From Fuerstiella sp. (lineage in GTDB: Bacteria; Planctomycetota; Planctomycetia; Planctomycetales; Planctomycetaceae), in NCBI GenBank assembly GCA_029245955.1, contig JAQWOH010000082.1, positions 1 through 44,819 of the forward strand: a stretch of 44,819 bases of DNA, in the 5' to 3' direction. The position numbers and the translations under genes were made by a program. Below the pieces are notes generated by a model. It saw nothing but the letters and a program-made list of their open reading frames with translations, was not told the DNA's origin and made no database searches. Of the stretch, positions 18,603 to 27,769 are shown piece by piece; within the stretch, counting starts at the first letter, position 1; each line of letters begins with the position of its first letter.

Positions 18603-20396
18603 TTACCAGTCGCCCAGTTCTTCGGAGAGCTCACACCATCTTTCTTCGGCGGCGCTCAGTTCAACCTGGAGGGCGTTGATCTGATTGTGCAGATCGAGGG
18701 CTTTGGTGGCGTCCGCGGTGTCGAGCATCTCGGCGTGAAGTTCTTTCTTCTGACCGTCCAGACGGGCGATTGCTTTCTCCAGATTACGAAGTTGCTTTCG
18801 CGCATTGTGCTGGTCCCTGCCGCTTAACGACGGTTTCGCGGCAGAACCATTAGCGCCCTTTGCAGCAGGTGCAGCGGCTAACCGGTTATCTGCCCGCTGC
18901 CTTTCTCCTTCCTCAATTTCTTTGTTCACTGAATACAGATAGCCGTCATAGTCGCCATGATAATTGCGAGCCCGGCCATCACACACTTCGATGACATTTG
19001 TCGCGATCCGTTTCACGAAGTGACGATCGTGACTCGTGAACAGCACGGTACCTTTGTATTTCAACAATGCTGTCGCCAGAGCGTCCACGGTTTCGACGTC
19101 CAGGTGGTTGCCCGGTTCGTCCAGGATCAGAATGTTGTAGTCCCCCAGCAGAAGGCCCGCCATACAGACGCGAGCACGTTCGCCACCGGACAGCACCCTG
19201 ATGGGCTTCTGTACATGAGCGCCGCGGAACAAGAGTGCTCCCGCAACATTCAGGCAGTCCTGAGTCGTGTTACCCGGCATCGAGTTGTATTCGAGATATT
19301 CCAGAACAGTCTGGTCCTCAGGCAACGTCGAATAAACATGTTGAGCGTAGGTGCCGATTTTGCAGCCATAGCCCCACTTAACCTTTCCTTCGACCGGCTT
19401 CAGCGAGTTTACCAGTGTTCGCAACAGGGTCGTTTTCCCCTGCCCATTGTCACCCACAATGGCGGCTCGCTGCTGATGTTCCACCTCAACATCGACCCCC
19501 GTGGCCACGGTGTGATCGGGATAGCCGATCGACAGATCCAGACAACTGACCGCGGGACCCTGGCGGGGTTCCACAACGGGAGCCTTGATTGACGCGGTGG
19601 GCAGGTCTGTTTCGATTTCCTTTGTCTGCAGTCTGTCCAGTTGCTTCTGTTTGGAGCGAGCCTGGCTGGCGGAGGTCGCACGAGCTTTATTTTTTTCGAT
19701 GAATCGCTGCAACTGCTTCTGTTTAGCCATAACGGAAGCGTTCGTGCGTTCGTCTCGGACTTTGTCTTCTTCCAGCTTTTCCAGATACGGTCCGATTTTC
19801 CCCGAATACAGCGTGAGCTTTCCGCGAGACAGATCCAGAGTCTGGTCGCACGTCGCGGTCAGAAAGGCTCGATCGTGAGAGACAATCAGACATGACGCCG
19901 CAAAGTTAAGCAGAAAATGCTCCAGCAGGATCTGAGTTCTCAGGTCCAGGAAGTTGGTCGGTTCATCCAGCATCAACAGGTTCGGGTCGTGCAGCAACAG
20001 GGCCGCCAGTTTCACACGTGTCTGCCAGCCACCGGACAAATCTTTTACGGGACCGTTAAGATAATCCCCCTTAAGCTCAAACTGACCGGCGACTTCACCG
20101 CATTTCCAGTCCGGCTGATCACTGTCCCGCATCAGAAACTCCAGCGTGGATTCACCGGGCTCAAAGGGATCATGCTGACGCAGATAACCGACCTTCAGGT
20201 GAGACCCTCTTACAACCTCACCGCTGTCCAGCTCTTCTGTACCCAGCAGAATTCTCAGCAATGTTGACTTACCAGCACCGTTGCGGCCAACAAAGCCAAC
20301 TTTCATACCGTCATGAATGGTCGCACTGGTGTGGTCGAGCAGAGTCTGATCGCCGTAGCTTTTGACACCATCAAGAATCTGTAAAAGTACGGCCAT
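18603..20396 (-). CDS. ABC-F family ATPase (ribosome-associated type)
   Basis: The 597-residue protein starts at the ATG at 20396 (MAVLLQILDGVKSYGDQTLL); the frame continues upstream without family similarity. It has two ATP-binding cassettes and no membrane helix, the ABC-F layout. Cassette 1 has GRNGAGKST, LSGGWQTRVKLAALLL and LDEPTNFLDL; cassette 2 has GDNGQGKTT, LSGGERARVCMAGLLL and LDEPGNHLDV, where the usual Thr of LDEPTNHLD is Gly. The linker between them is Lys/Gln/Arg-rich (KQKQLQRFIEKNKARA), as expected for the P-site tRNA interaction motif. A C-terminal coiled coil follows (about 530-597, KQLRNLEKAIARLDGQKKEL), as in Uup/YheS-type members. Family members act on stalled ribosomes or, in Uup, on DNA structures; which applies here is not decided. 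Confidence 0.92.
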   Translation of the reverse strand: MAVLLQILDGVKSYGDQTLLDHTSATIHDGMKVGFVGRNGAGKSTLLRILLGTEELDSGEVVRGSHLKVGYLRQHDPFEPGESTLEFLMRDSDQPDWKCGEVAGQFELKGDYLNGPVKDLSGGWQTRVKLAALLLHDPNLLMLDEPTNFLDLRTQILLEHFLLNFAASCLIVSHDRAFLTATCDQTLDLSRGKLTLYSGKIGPYLEKLEEDKVRDERTNASVMAKQKQLQRFIEKNKARATSASQARSKQKQLDRLQTKEIETDLPTASIKAPVVEPRQGPAVSCLDLSIGYPDHTVATGVDVEVEHQQRAAIVGDNGQGKTTLLRTLVNSLKPVEGKVKWGYGCKIGTYAQHVYSTLPEDQTVLEYLEYNSMPGNTTQDCLNVAGALLFRGAHVQKPIRVLSGGERARVCMAGLLLGDYNILILDEPGNHLDVETVDALATALLKYKGTVLFTSHDRHFVKRIATNVIEVCDGRARNYHGDYDGYLYSVNKEIEEGERQRADNRLAAAPAAKGANGSAAKPSLSGRDQHNARKQLRNLEKAIARLDGQKKELHAEMLDTADATKALDLHNQINALQVELSAAEERWCELSEELGDW

Positions 20397-21057
20397 GTTG
20401 CAGAACGAATTATGTGAAAAGGGCTGAAATTTATGCCGAATCACTTCCCAGTGAAGCGTCAAACGTCACTGAACTTCGGTCGTAGAGTCCGAACGTCCGG
20501 AAACAGAGGAATCGCTGAGCCCCACCCGGAGCGACTCAGGAACCATTTCCCCTCAGATATCCCCGCGGCGGACGAGTTCTGGCGAATAACACAGACTCCC
20601 GCAACACGAGGTATGCACCCGGTTGCAAAAAACACGTTAATGCAGAGGATTCGGTCACTAGAACAACATGTCGCCATCATTAAGCGACGTTTACAGTGGC
20701 CCGGCGAACGCTTCAAGTGCCGATTGTGAGTTTTCAGACTGGTCCTCGTAATTGGCGAGGATCGCACCGCAGAAGGGTCCCTGTTTTTCACGGGCGGGAT
20801 TCCGTCATGTTGGCCGGAACCACTGCCAAATCGACGCACCGGACCCTGCTGAAATTCGGTTCGGAAGTCCCGGAATGGGCAAGGACGGGGCTCTGGCAAC
20901 TTCAGCCGTTGTTTGCCGCAGCCAGCGAACCCAATGCGGCCGAATCGGGTCACACAGGTCACCCCGTGCCTCGCTGGTCGTCGATATCAGCGTTATCATC
21001 CACCGCACAGACACTTGCACCTGATTGTCACATTTTCTGCCCCGGAGCCCATTTCCC
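20397..21057. other. Gene-free divergent region upstream of argD and the ABC-F gene
   Basis: This 661-bp stretch lies between two divergent genes. Open frames exist on both strands (for example 20459-20962 minus and 20696-21061 plus), but their translations are Arg/Cys/Pro-rich without domain character. No hairpin, repeat or RNA gene stood out. It is long for a promoter region and could hold a small RNA. Confidence 0.5.
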
Positions 21058-22266
21058 GTGAGTACCACTGCCTCCCTGGACAGCCAGTCCACCATCGATC
21101 TGTTCAATGACTACGTGATCCCAAACTATACACGGTATCCCGTATCACTGGTCAGAGGCGAAGGGTCGCGTGTCTGGGACGCCGAAGGGCATGAGTATCT
21201 GGATCTGTTTCCCGGCTGGGGCTGCAACATTCTGGGATATTCACCGCCTGCGGTGGTTGAAGCCATTCAGCAGCAGGCGGCACGGCTGATTCATGTTCCG
21301 AATACGTGGTACATTGAACAGCAGGGGCGTTTTGCCGAGTTTCTGTGTTCACGAAGTTTCGGTAAAGCATTTTTCTGCAACAGCGGTGCAGAAGCGAACG
21401 AAGCAGCAATCAAACTGGCCCGTCTGCACGGTTCTGCAGACGGGCGTTTTCGCCTGATTACGTTCGAAAAAGGATTCCACGGCCGAACGTTTGCTGCACT
21501 GGCAGCAACAGCTCAGCCAAAGTACCACGAAGGTCTGGGACCACTGGTCGCCGGGTTTCGATATGCAGCGATCAACGATCTTGACGGTGTCAGAAAACTG
21601 GTGGACGACGAGACCTGTGGCATAATGATCGAACCAGTGCAGGGCGAAGGCGGCGTTCGTATTCCCGACCCCGAGTTTCTGCAGGGTTTGCGAAATCTGT
21701 GTGACGAACATGGGATGCTGTTGATCTTCGACGAAGTCCAGACGGGGATGGGACGCACCGGAGAGTGGTTTGGGTACCAGCACACAGGCATTGAACCGGA
21801 CGTAATAACAATGGCAAAAGGCATTGCCGGTGGTGTTGCATGCGGAGCCATGATCACGAAGAATCAGTTTGCTGCCGATCTGCGGCCTGGCATGCACGCC
21901 AGCACATTTGGCGGCAATTCTCTGGCGATGGCGGCCGGCCTGGCAACCGGCGAAACGATCGAACGTGAAGGTCTTTTGCAGGCCGTTCAGGAAAACGCAA
22001 GCTACATTCGTGAACGCCTGGAAGAATGTCGCAGTTCAATTCCGATCATTAAGGAACTTCGAATCTGCGGCATGATGATTGGTATCGATCTGACAGTCCC
22101 CAGCACGCCGGCGGTTGGCAAAGCCATGGACCGCGGAGTCCTGCTGAATGCAACTCAGGACACCGTTGTGCGGCTGCTGCCGGCCATGAATATCACTCGC
22201 GAAGAACTGAACAAGGGTCTGGATGTGGTCATCGCCGTTCTTCGCGAAATGGCAGAAACAGAATAG
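21058..22266 (+). CDS. argD: Acetylornithine aminotransferase (class III PLP)
   Basis: The 402-residue enzyme moves an amino group from glutamate to N-acetylglutamate semialdehyde, giving N-acetylornithine in arginine synthesis. I place the start at GTG 21058 (MSTTASLDSQSTIDLFNDYV) with GGAG at 21044-21047. Class III aminotransferase landmarks are WDAEGHEYLDLFPGWGCNIL, FFCNSGAEANEAAIKLAR, FEKGFHGRTFAALAAT, EPVQGEGG, LLIFDEVQTGMGRTG and the PLP lysine in TMAKGIAGG (Lys254). The lysine position agrees with E. coli ArgD. Related family members act on ornithine or gamma-aminobutyrate, so substrate choice is inferred from overall similarity. The neighbouring arginine gene (argF or argB) often found beside it is absent here. 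Confidence 0.9.
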   Translation: MSTTASLDSQSTIDLFNDYVIPNYTRYPVSLVRGEGSRVWDAEGHEYLDLFPGWGCNILGYSPPAVVEAIQQQAARLIHVPNTWYIEQQGRFAEFLCSRSFGKAFFCNSGAEANEAAIKLARLHGSADGRFRLITFEKGFHGRTFAALAATAQPKYHEGLGPLVAGFRYAAINDLDGVRKLVDDETCGIMIEPVQGEGGVRIPDPEFLQGLRNLCDEHGMLLIFDEVQTGMGRTGEWFGYQHTGIEPDVITMAKGIAGGVACGAMITKNQFAADLRPGMHASTFGGNSLAMAAGLATGETIEREGLLQAVQENASYIRERLEECRSSIPIIKELRICGMMIGIDLTVPSTPAVGKAMDRGVLLNATQDTVVRLLPAMNITREELNKGLDVVIAVLREMAETE

Positions 22267-22436
22267 GCGGACGAGAACAAGCCAGCACTCATCGCGGTCG
22301 GAAAGGACACGCACTGAGAAACAACGACGAATGCAACGTGCCTGACAGCACGAGCACTCAGTCACAGCTTTCCGGATCGTCGATTTAATTGTGCGAAAGC
22401 CGGTCTCAAACAGAAATCACTGGGAGCGCAGAGAAG

Positions 22437-22835
22437 TCACCGGGGACTCTCATCACGCTCCGGTAGATCATCGCAAGGACATAACGAGCCATCTCCATTG
22501 CTTCCCGAAACAACGTTGAGAAATGACCGCTGCCGAGTATTGCTCGTCAGCCCGCGAACAATTCGCGATGCCAGACGGTAAACAACATCCGCCGGGCGAT
22601 TCGAAAACACAGCGGTTTCTGTCGCATCGGTCGCCCTGACGACACCAGCAGCACGAAAGATGCGATCGTGCAGCAACTGGTCTCTCTTATGCGGTGACCG
22701 AATCATCCGGTTAATCACCACCATCGCGTGCCGCACGCCCACTCGATTCTGGTGACGAAATTGCCTGGAATCGACACAGAGATGAACCGTGGACAGACTT
22801 GCCGTGGCTTCTGAGTCATCCATAACGAATTCCAC
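22437..22835 (-). CDS. Unrecognised ORF (132 residues)
   Basis: The frame starts at GTG 22835 or, four codons on, at the ATG of MDDSEATASLSTVHLCVDSR. Its translation is protein-like in composition (NRMIRSPHKRDQLLHDRIFR, ADVVYRLASRIVRGLTSNTR), with usable codon third positions, but I recognise no domain, signal peptide or helix. The ribosome site is poor. It stands between argD and the kinase gene and could be a real small gene, a decayed fragment or chance. A comparison with relatives would decide. Confidence 0.35.
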   Translation of the reverse strand: MEFVMDDSEATASLSTVHLCVDSRQFRHQNRVGVRHAMVVINRMIRSPHKRDQLLHDRIFRAAGVVRATDATETAVFSNRPADVVYRLASRIVRGLTSNTRQRSFLNVVSGSNGDGSLCPCDDLPERDESPR

Positions 22836-23202
22836 GCGACTTAACGCTTTTGAACTGACACTTTTATTTATTGCCGCAAACGAACCTGGCTTGTGGAGGG
22901 AGAAGCGATAACGAAACTGCTATCGGAAAACACTCTTTGCAGCCACAAGTCAGTTCAAAATGCTGTAAACGGCGACGATAACGAAATACAACTCCTGCCA
23001 CACCGTGGCATCGCACAGGCCGGGGAAATCCGGACCTCATTTTCTCATTAATTTTGACAAGGCCGCGGTCCGTACACGGGCGTCCGCCCGCATACGAAAT
23101 AAAAAACGACTGCATAACGGCCGCCCGCATCGGCGGAACGAAAGGCATACCGGAATTCTGATGAATCAGGGTGCGACCGATCAGCGGGGGCGTACGTGCC
23201 GA
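22836..23202. other. Gene-free stretch downstream of the kinase gene
   Basis: This 367-bp stretch follows the stop of the minus-strand kinase gene. Short open frames on both strands have no coding character. No terminator with a clear T run on the minus strand was found. Confidence 0.5.
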
Positions 23203-25584
23203 TCAGGGAAACTGCAGCACTCGGTGTATCCGGTGCGGTGGCGGCGGAGTCGTTACACTTTTTAATGCACGGAGTTTCCGTCCAAACTGGCTCTCAAAAA
23301 ACGGCCTGCTTTTCAAAAGCACGTCGGCGCCTGAGACCGAACCGACGAGAACCTTATGCTGATCGAATAAGGCGAATAGATTCCTGACAGCCTCAGCTGA
23401 ACCGCCATCCTCCATGCTGTCGATTTCTTTGACAGACGCAGAAAGGAACGCCAGAAATTCGCCTCGCGACCCATCGTAGACCGCGGTCTGTTCAAGTACG
23501 TGAAGCGACCTCTCATTCGGAAACAGCCCACTGTCCTGACGCTCCATCAGCTCAACGATGCGTTTCATGCGCCTGCCATTAGATGCCGCCAGTCCTGACG
23601 CTTCGGCCTGCCGGAAAGCATTCTTTGCCCCCTCAAAGTCACTGAACTCAAGTTGGATGTACGCAATATTCAGCCATGCCTGCACGGGGAACACGCCGTT
23701 AAACGCCAGCTGCTCCCACTCTGCCAGAACGTCTTCCCATGACTCACGGATTCGAGCCTGATTCTCGGCAAATTCCTGGATCTGTCTGTCGTCGATTCCT
23801 GGCCTCGGTGATTCAGGCATTATTCCACTCGCCTGCGGTACCAGAGCCGGCAGTTGACAGGTTCGACAATACAGATCGACACGTCGACAGTTCAAACTTT
23901 GCTGGAGATAGGGCTTCACAACTGCAGCGGCTTCCGCAATATTGTCAGCTTCAATCGACGCCACTGCATCACGAAACGCTTTTTCATGATCCGACTCAGC
24001 AGCAGGCTGACTTGAACGGGTCACGTCGGCCGGTTGCCGTGCGCCACTGTTCCAGTCAGACAACAGGATCAGTGCGAGTGCGGCGGTCAGTGCGAGTGCG
24101 ACGGCAACTGTCCACACTCGCCGATGATTGCTCCGCGATGGCATTGAGACCACTGTTCCGGCAGAGTTGGATACTTCTGAATTCGCCGGAGCTGAAACGG
24201 CTGTTAACTTCGTCGATTCGATTTCGAGCAGGATGCCATTCAGCAATTCGCACAGTTCACTTGCCTGAGCAGGTCGTTTGTCTCCGTCAAACGACAGGCC
24301 CCGCAGCAGCAATTCAACGGCAGCACACGGCAACACAGACGCAACTTTGTCAATTTGCTTCTGGGCGACACCATTTTCCTGTCGCTCAAGCATCGATCTT
24401 GCAGCATCACGGCGAGACGCCATGTCGACGGTGACACCAAACGGGGGCTCTCCCGCCACAAGATGCCACAGTGTGGCACACAAGCCGAATACGTCAGTTG
24501 CTTCGTTAGCAGCATTGGGAGACGGGGCCGGGACGTCATGGGCACAACTGTGTTCGGTCATCGACTCAAGCAGAATCAACAACTGTTCAGCAGCCATGTA
24601 TGGCAGTGTTCCTCCCGCCAACCTGACGTCGTCTCCTTCAGCAGAAGCAAGATTAAAGTCCAGCAGGCTGACACTCAGATCAGGAAGGACCAGCACGTTG
24701 CCGGGCTTCACGTCCAGGTGCAGTACATTCTTGTGATGAGCGTGGGCCAGGGCATTCGCCAGGGTACTGCCCCACTTCAGGATGACAGACGCATAGTCGT
24801 CCGTGCGATTGACGAAACCATAACCGGAAAAGCCCGATATCTTCTCTTTCAGAGAGCGATCCACGTCATTCAACCGACCGACGTGCTGCATGAGCTCCGC
24901 AGCATTCTGACCCCCAAAGCTGGAAGACGCCTCAGCGAACGTTGTCAACCACTCCGTCAGGTGGTGCATTGTGACTCGCGTCAGATAAGGCATACAGATA
25001 ACGCCAAGCCCGGTTGCCTCATCCGCATGGACAGAATGAATCCTGGCGATGCCCTCACACTCCAGTTTTCCCAGAAGATCCGCTTCTCGCGCACCGCGGA
25101 TGCACACCTTCACAACCACCTGCCGCTGGCCCAGCCTGGCTTCACGAGCGACGAAAACGCGAGACAATGCGCCTCGCCCAATCTGCTCCTCAAGTTGAAA
25201 TTCACAAAACGTTTCGCCCGGCTGGGGCCATCGCTCTGAGGGCACTCCCTCGACCAGTGAGGGATGTTCATGCAGTAACTGGTCGAATTCGAGAATCCTG
25301 TATAAAGACTGCTGAACGTTGCTGAAGTCTTTGACGAACTCAGTAGGAGTCACGTTCTTCCCGGCATCCACATCCCGACAGTACTGCTCGTACGCCAGAT
25401 CAGCCACACAACCCGGGAATGCCCGCAGCATCGGGTAGGCAGTCAGCAGATGCTTTGCTGAAAAACCCTCCTCAGGGCTGGAATTGATGAGCTTTGTGAC
25501 GAGCGTTCCGGCTTCCAATTGTTCAGCAGAAACCTGCTGCCGCTCAGATTCCGAAATTTCGCTGCCGATGCCCATCGCTGCCAC
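23203..25584 (-). CDS. Atypical Ser/Thr kinase with membrane helix and C-terminal TPR-like region
   Basis: The 793-residue protein has an N-terminal helical region (1-120), a kinase domain (about 125-455), one membrane helix (about 491-509, WTVAVALALTAALALILLSD) and a C-terminal extracytoplasmic region with helical-repeat character (WLNIAYIQLEFSDFEGAKNA). The catalytic motifs are altered. The glycine loop is IGRGALSRVF, the HRD motif is HLDVKPGN (Arg lost, Asp291 kept), and DFG is DFN (309-311). Lys159 in VVVKV is kept. Metal-binding Asp and catalytic Asp remain, so activity is possible but non-RD in type. The gene sits 91 bp downstream of an ECF sigma factor gene on the same strand, matching the ECF-kinase pairs known in planctomycetes, where the kinase is thought to control the sigma factor. 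Confidence 0.9.
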   Translation of the reverse strand: MAAMGIGSEISESERQQVSAEQLEAGTLVTKLINSSPEEGFSAKHLLTAYPMLRAFPGCVADLAYEQYCRDVDAGKNVTPTEFVKDFSNVQQSLYRILEFDQLLHEHPSLVEGVPSERWPQPGETFCEFQLEEQIGRGALSRVFVAREARLGQRQVVVKVCIRGAREADLLGKLECEGIARIHSVHADEATGLGVICMPYLTRVTMHHLTEWLTTFAEASSSFGGQNAAELMQHVGRLNDVDRSLKEKISGFSGYGFVNRTDDYASVILKWGSTLANALAHAHHKNVLHLDVKPGNVLVLPDLSVSLLDFNLASAEGDDVRLAGGTLPYMAAEQLLILLESMTEHSCAHDVPAPSPNAANEATDVFGLCATLWHLVAGEPPFGVTVDMASRRDAARSMLERQENGVAQKQIDKVASVLPCAAVELLLRGLSFDGDKRPAQASELCELLNGILLEIESTKLTAVSAPANSEVSNSAGTVVSMPSRSNHRRVWTVAVALALTAALALILLSDWNSGARQPADVTRSSQPAAESDHEKAFRDAVASIEADNIAEAAAVVKPYLQQSLNCRRVDLYCRTCQLPALVPQASGIMPESPRPGIDDRQIQEFAENQARIRESWEDVLAEWEQLAFNGVFPVQAWLNIAYIQLEFSDFEGAKNAFRQAEASGLAASNGRRMKRIVELMERQDSGLFPNERSLHVLEQTAVYDGSRGEFLAFLSASVKEIDSMEDGGSAEAVRNLFALFDQHKVLVGSVSGADVLLKSRPFFESQFGRKLRALKSVTTPPPPHRIHRVLQFP

Positions 25585-25675
25585 CGCTGTTCAGTGAAAG
25601 TGCAATCCAACACCTCCGTGCCAACAAACCAGCGTATCTCCACTTCGATCGAGATTTCAAAACGACCAAACAGAT

Positions 25676-26278
25676 TCAGCTTTCCGATTCGGTGTCGCTC
25701 AGCCTCTTTTGGGAAATTCGAGAGAGCATCCGGCGAACGTGCCGTTCAGAAACACCCATGGCGGCCGCAATCTCAACCTGTGTCGCGCCGGCTCGCTTTA
25801 GCTTCAGCACCCTCAGGTGTCGATCGTCTTCACCCTTCACAATGTGGCCCCACTGCTCTCTGGCCACGGCAAACTGACTTGGTGTGGGTTGAGATACGCG
25901 ACGACGATGATCCGTCACAACGTCGCGAACATCGCCGTGCGACGCATTCTGTGCGGGACGCACCTGAGCTCTGCGACCCGCATCGATAACCTTATTCGAC
26001 GCCATGCGAATCAGGAACGCTGCCAGGTGATTCTCACTGTCAAAACGCTCAACCACGGAAAGGTGTCCGAAAAACGAAGCCCACACGGCCTGTTCAAAAT
26101 CCTGAGAATCGAACTGGTCGCGCACTCCCTGATTCATCCGACGCCGCACTGCTCGCAAAATATGGCGGCCGTACTCGGAAATCAACGTTTCTGTCGCTGC
26201 GGCGTCTCCGGCAGCCACGCGTTTCAGCAAAGCACGAAAACGACCCTGACCGGTCAACTCGCCTGATTCACCCAACAT
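25676..26278 (-). CDS. ECF sigma factor, kinase-associated planctomycete type
   Basis: The 200-residue protein has sigma region 2 (about 15-95: RFRALLKRVAAGDAAATETL, DSQDFEQAVWASFFGHL, LAAFLIRMASNKVIDAGRR) and region 4 with a helix-turn-helix (about 150-195: HLRVLKLKRAGATQVEIAAA, GVSERHVRRMLSRI). It should direct RNA polymerase to a small set of promoters. No anti-sigma gene lies beside it; a Ser/Thr kinase gene follows immediately on the same strand, so control by phosphorylation is the likely mode, as proposed for ECF families linked to kinases. The start at 26278 has a weak ribosome site. The C-terminus (SDTESES) is a short acidic Ser-rich tail that could be a phosphorylation site; this is inference. 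Confidence 0.9.
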   Translation of the reverse strand: MLGESGELTGQGRFRALLKRVAAGDAAATETLISEYGRHILRAVRRRMNQGVRDQFDSQDFEQAVWASFFGHLSVVERFDSENHLAAFLIRMASNKVIDAGRRAQVRPAQNASHGDVRDVVTDHRRRVSQPTPSQFAVAREQWGHIVKGEDDRHLRVLKLKRAGATQVEIAAAMGVSERHVRRMLSRISQKRLSDTESES

Positions 26279-26304
26279 TCTGGCCGTCCCGTTTCAGGAA
26301 ATTA

Positions 26305-26766
26305 TTATTCCTCAGTCTCAGCCTCCGCTGCTTCCGCCGTATCAGCCTCGGCCGCCGGCTCCGCAGTTCCCGCAACCGGTTTCACTGGCTTGACTGGCTC
26401 TTCTTCGTCGGGAACCATTGGGTTGCCTTCTGCATCCAATGGCTCCTTAATTGGCTGCAGGAAATATCGTCGCTTTCCTTTTGCCAAGAGTGCCTGAAGT
26501 TTTTCTTCGGCCTTATCTCTCTCGTGATACAGGTAACGTCCCTCTTCTCGCATCGTGCTGCTGTAAAGCACCCACACAATTCGACGTCGAGCAGGCGTAT
26601 CTGCCTTCTTCTTCCGCGCACGAGTTGTCGTCGACTTCTTTTTCGTCGCTTTTTTCTTCGTCGTCTTTGTCGTCTTTGTCGTCTTCTTCTTTTTCTTTAC
26701 AGTCTTCTTTTCAGCAGCTTCCGCAGCTTCGACCTCACGACGTTTACTTAATCGGCTTTTGCCCAT
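26305..26766 (-). CDS. Histone-H1-like Lys-rich protein with globular core and acidic tail
   Basis: I choose the ATG at 26766 (MGKSRLSKRREVEAAEAAEK), giving 153 residues. The protein is strongly polarised. Residues about 20-62 are a Lys/Thr/Ala tail with a KTT triplet repeated three times, like the C-terminal tail of histone H1 or bacterial Hc1/AlgP-type proteins. Residues about 62-112 are a conserved-looking core (RRRIVWVLYSSTMREEGRYL, KAEEKLQALLAKGKRRYFLQ). Residues 113-153 are a Glu/Ala/Pro tail. The basic tail suggests DNA or RNA binding and nucleoid organisation; that is inference from composition. The DNA coding the KTT run is a 9-bp tandem repeat (GTCGTCTTT on the plus strand, about 26661-26688), so its length may vary between strains. 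It ends 26 bp before the ECF sigma gene, so the two could be cotranscribed. Confidence 0.8.
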   Translation of the reverse strand: MGKSRLSKRREVEAAEAAEKKTVKKKKKTTKTTKTTKKKATKKKSTTTRARKKKADTPARRRIVWVLYSSTMREEGRYLYHERDKAEEKLQALLAKGKRRYFLQPIKEPLDAEGNPMVPDEEEPVKPVKPVAGTAEPAAEADTAEAAEAETEE

Positions 26767-27271
26767 GTCCCATTGATTCCATTGAAGCTTTCTGGGTACA
26801 CCCGCTGGCACCCGTGGATTTTTGGTCGTTCATTGCGCAATTAAGCAGACGACACAGAGCGGTGCAGGTTAGCAGTACACGGCTAAAAATGCCACTATTT
26901 GAGTCCGTTCCGGATACTTTGCCTCGTATTGCGAGGATTGTGGCCGTCCCGTGAACGGAACATTCCCATGGCGCGGGGCCACCAAAGCAGCCTTGTCACC
27001 CTAACGGCCGGACAAAAAGCGACCGAACCCGGCGGTACTGCGGCGCTGTCACTCACAGAAGCTCAGTCTGGCGTCCGTAAACGACGTCGGTTCACCGCGA
27101 GCACATCCGGCCGCTCGTTCCTCGCACCAATCCGTGTGGTCGTCAGAACGAACGGCCTTAGACCTCAGGAAGAGGCCGTGTGCCGCGACGAAAGCATCCA
27201 TGCTCTCGTCAGGTCTTCCGCGAAGCCCGGTGAAGCCTGCGGTCGAATCAATGCCATCAGAAAAACGACGA
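26767..27271. other. Intergenic stretch between mraZ and the histone-like gene
   Basis: In this 505-bp stretch one minus-strand frame deserves mention: an ATG at 27279 overlaps the last bases of mraZ (ATGGGTGA) and runs 76 codons to 27049. Its translation (MGDRRFSDGIDSTAGFTGLR) matches nothing I know and its codon use is only weakly coding. The position is where rsmH starts in normal dcw clusters, but it is not RsmH. I see no terminator or RNA gene in the rest. Confidence 0.4.
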
Positions 27272-27739
27272 TCACCCATCCATGGGCGGCTCAGAAAGAA
27301 AACTATCGAGAGCTTCCGTTGTCAAATCGTCGTACTGGGCTGAATGGCCAGTCAGAAACTGTTCCCAAAGCCGTTTATCCCAGATCTCGGCGTGATCATT
27401 GACACCCAACACCACAACATCACGTTGCAATCCAGCCAGAGTCATCAGCCGATCAGGGATGCGAATGCGAGATTGCTTGTCCAACACCACGCGTTCAGCA
27501 CGGGCGTAGAACAGGCGAAGAAACGTGCGGACAGTGGCTCGACCGGGTGAGATATTGGCGAGCCGGAGGGCAAATCTGTCGAATCCTTCCGAAGAGTAAA
27601 GTGAAATGCATCCTTCGTTGCCAGGAGCGAGGAACAACTCGCCACTATCGACAAATTCAAAGGCATCCTTAAGTGGCTTGGGGACGGCTAATCGCAACTT
27701 GTCATCAATGATTCGTTCAAATGTCCCGGTAAGTGCCAT
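27272..27739 (-). CDS. mraZ: MraZ transcriptional regulator
   Basis: The 155-residue protein is a double SpoVT/AbrB-fold DNA-binding protein that in other bacteria represses its own dcw (division and cell wall) operon. Both signature DxxxR motifs are present: DDKLRLAVPKPL near the start and DKQSRIRIPDRL at about 90-100. The first lines (MALTGTFERIIDDKLRLAVP) match the family start, so the ATG at 27739 is firm. Normally mraZ is followed by rsmH and ftsL/ftsI/mur genes; here the downstream gene is the histone-like gene, so mraZ is an orphan. Upstream lies an array of GTGG repeats with 10-bp spacing, the form of an MraZ operator, so self-control is likely retained. Confidence 0.95.
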   Translation of the reverse strand: MALTGTFERIIDDKLRLAVPKPLKDAFEFVDSGELFLAPGNEGCISLYSSEGFDRFALRLANISPGRATVRTFLRLFYARAERVVLDKQSRIRIPDRLMTLAGLQRDVVVLGVNDHAEIWDKRLWEQFLTGHSAQYDDLTTEALDSFLSEPPMDG

Positions 27740-27769
27740 TTCAGCTCACGTTCCGCCGACATTTTTCGA

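Noticed and set aside
20459..20962. Minus-strand ORF of 167 codons upstream of the ABC-F gene
   Set aside because: Its composition is not protein-like and no ribosome site or homologous motif was seen.
26899..27402. Plus-strand ORF of 167 codons across the mraZ 3' region
   Set aside because: It overlaps mraZ antisense and has no recognisable domain.
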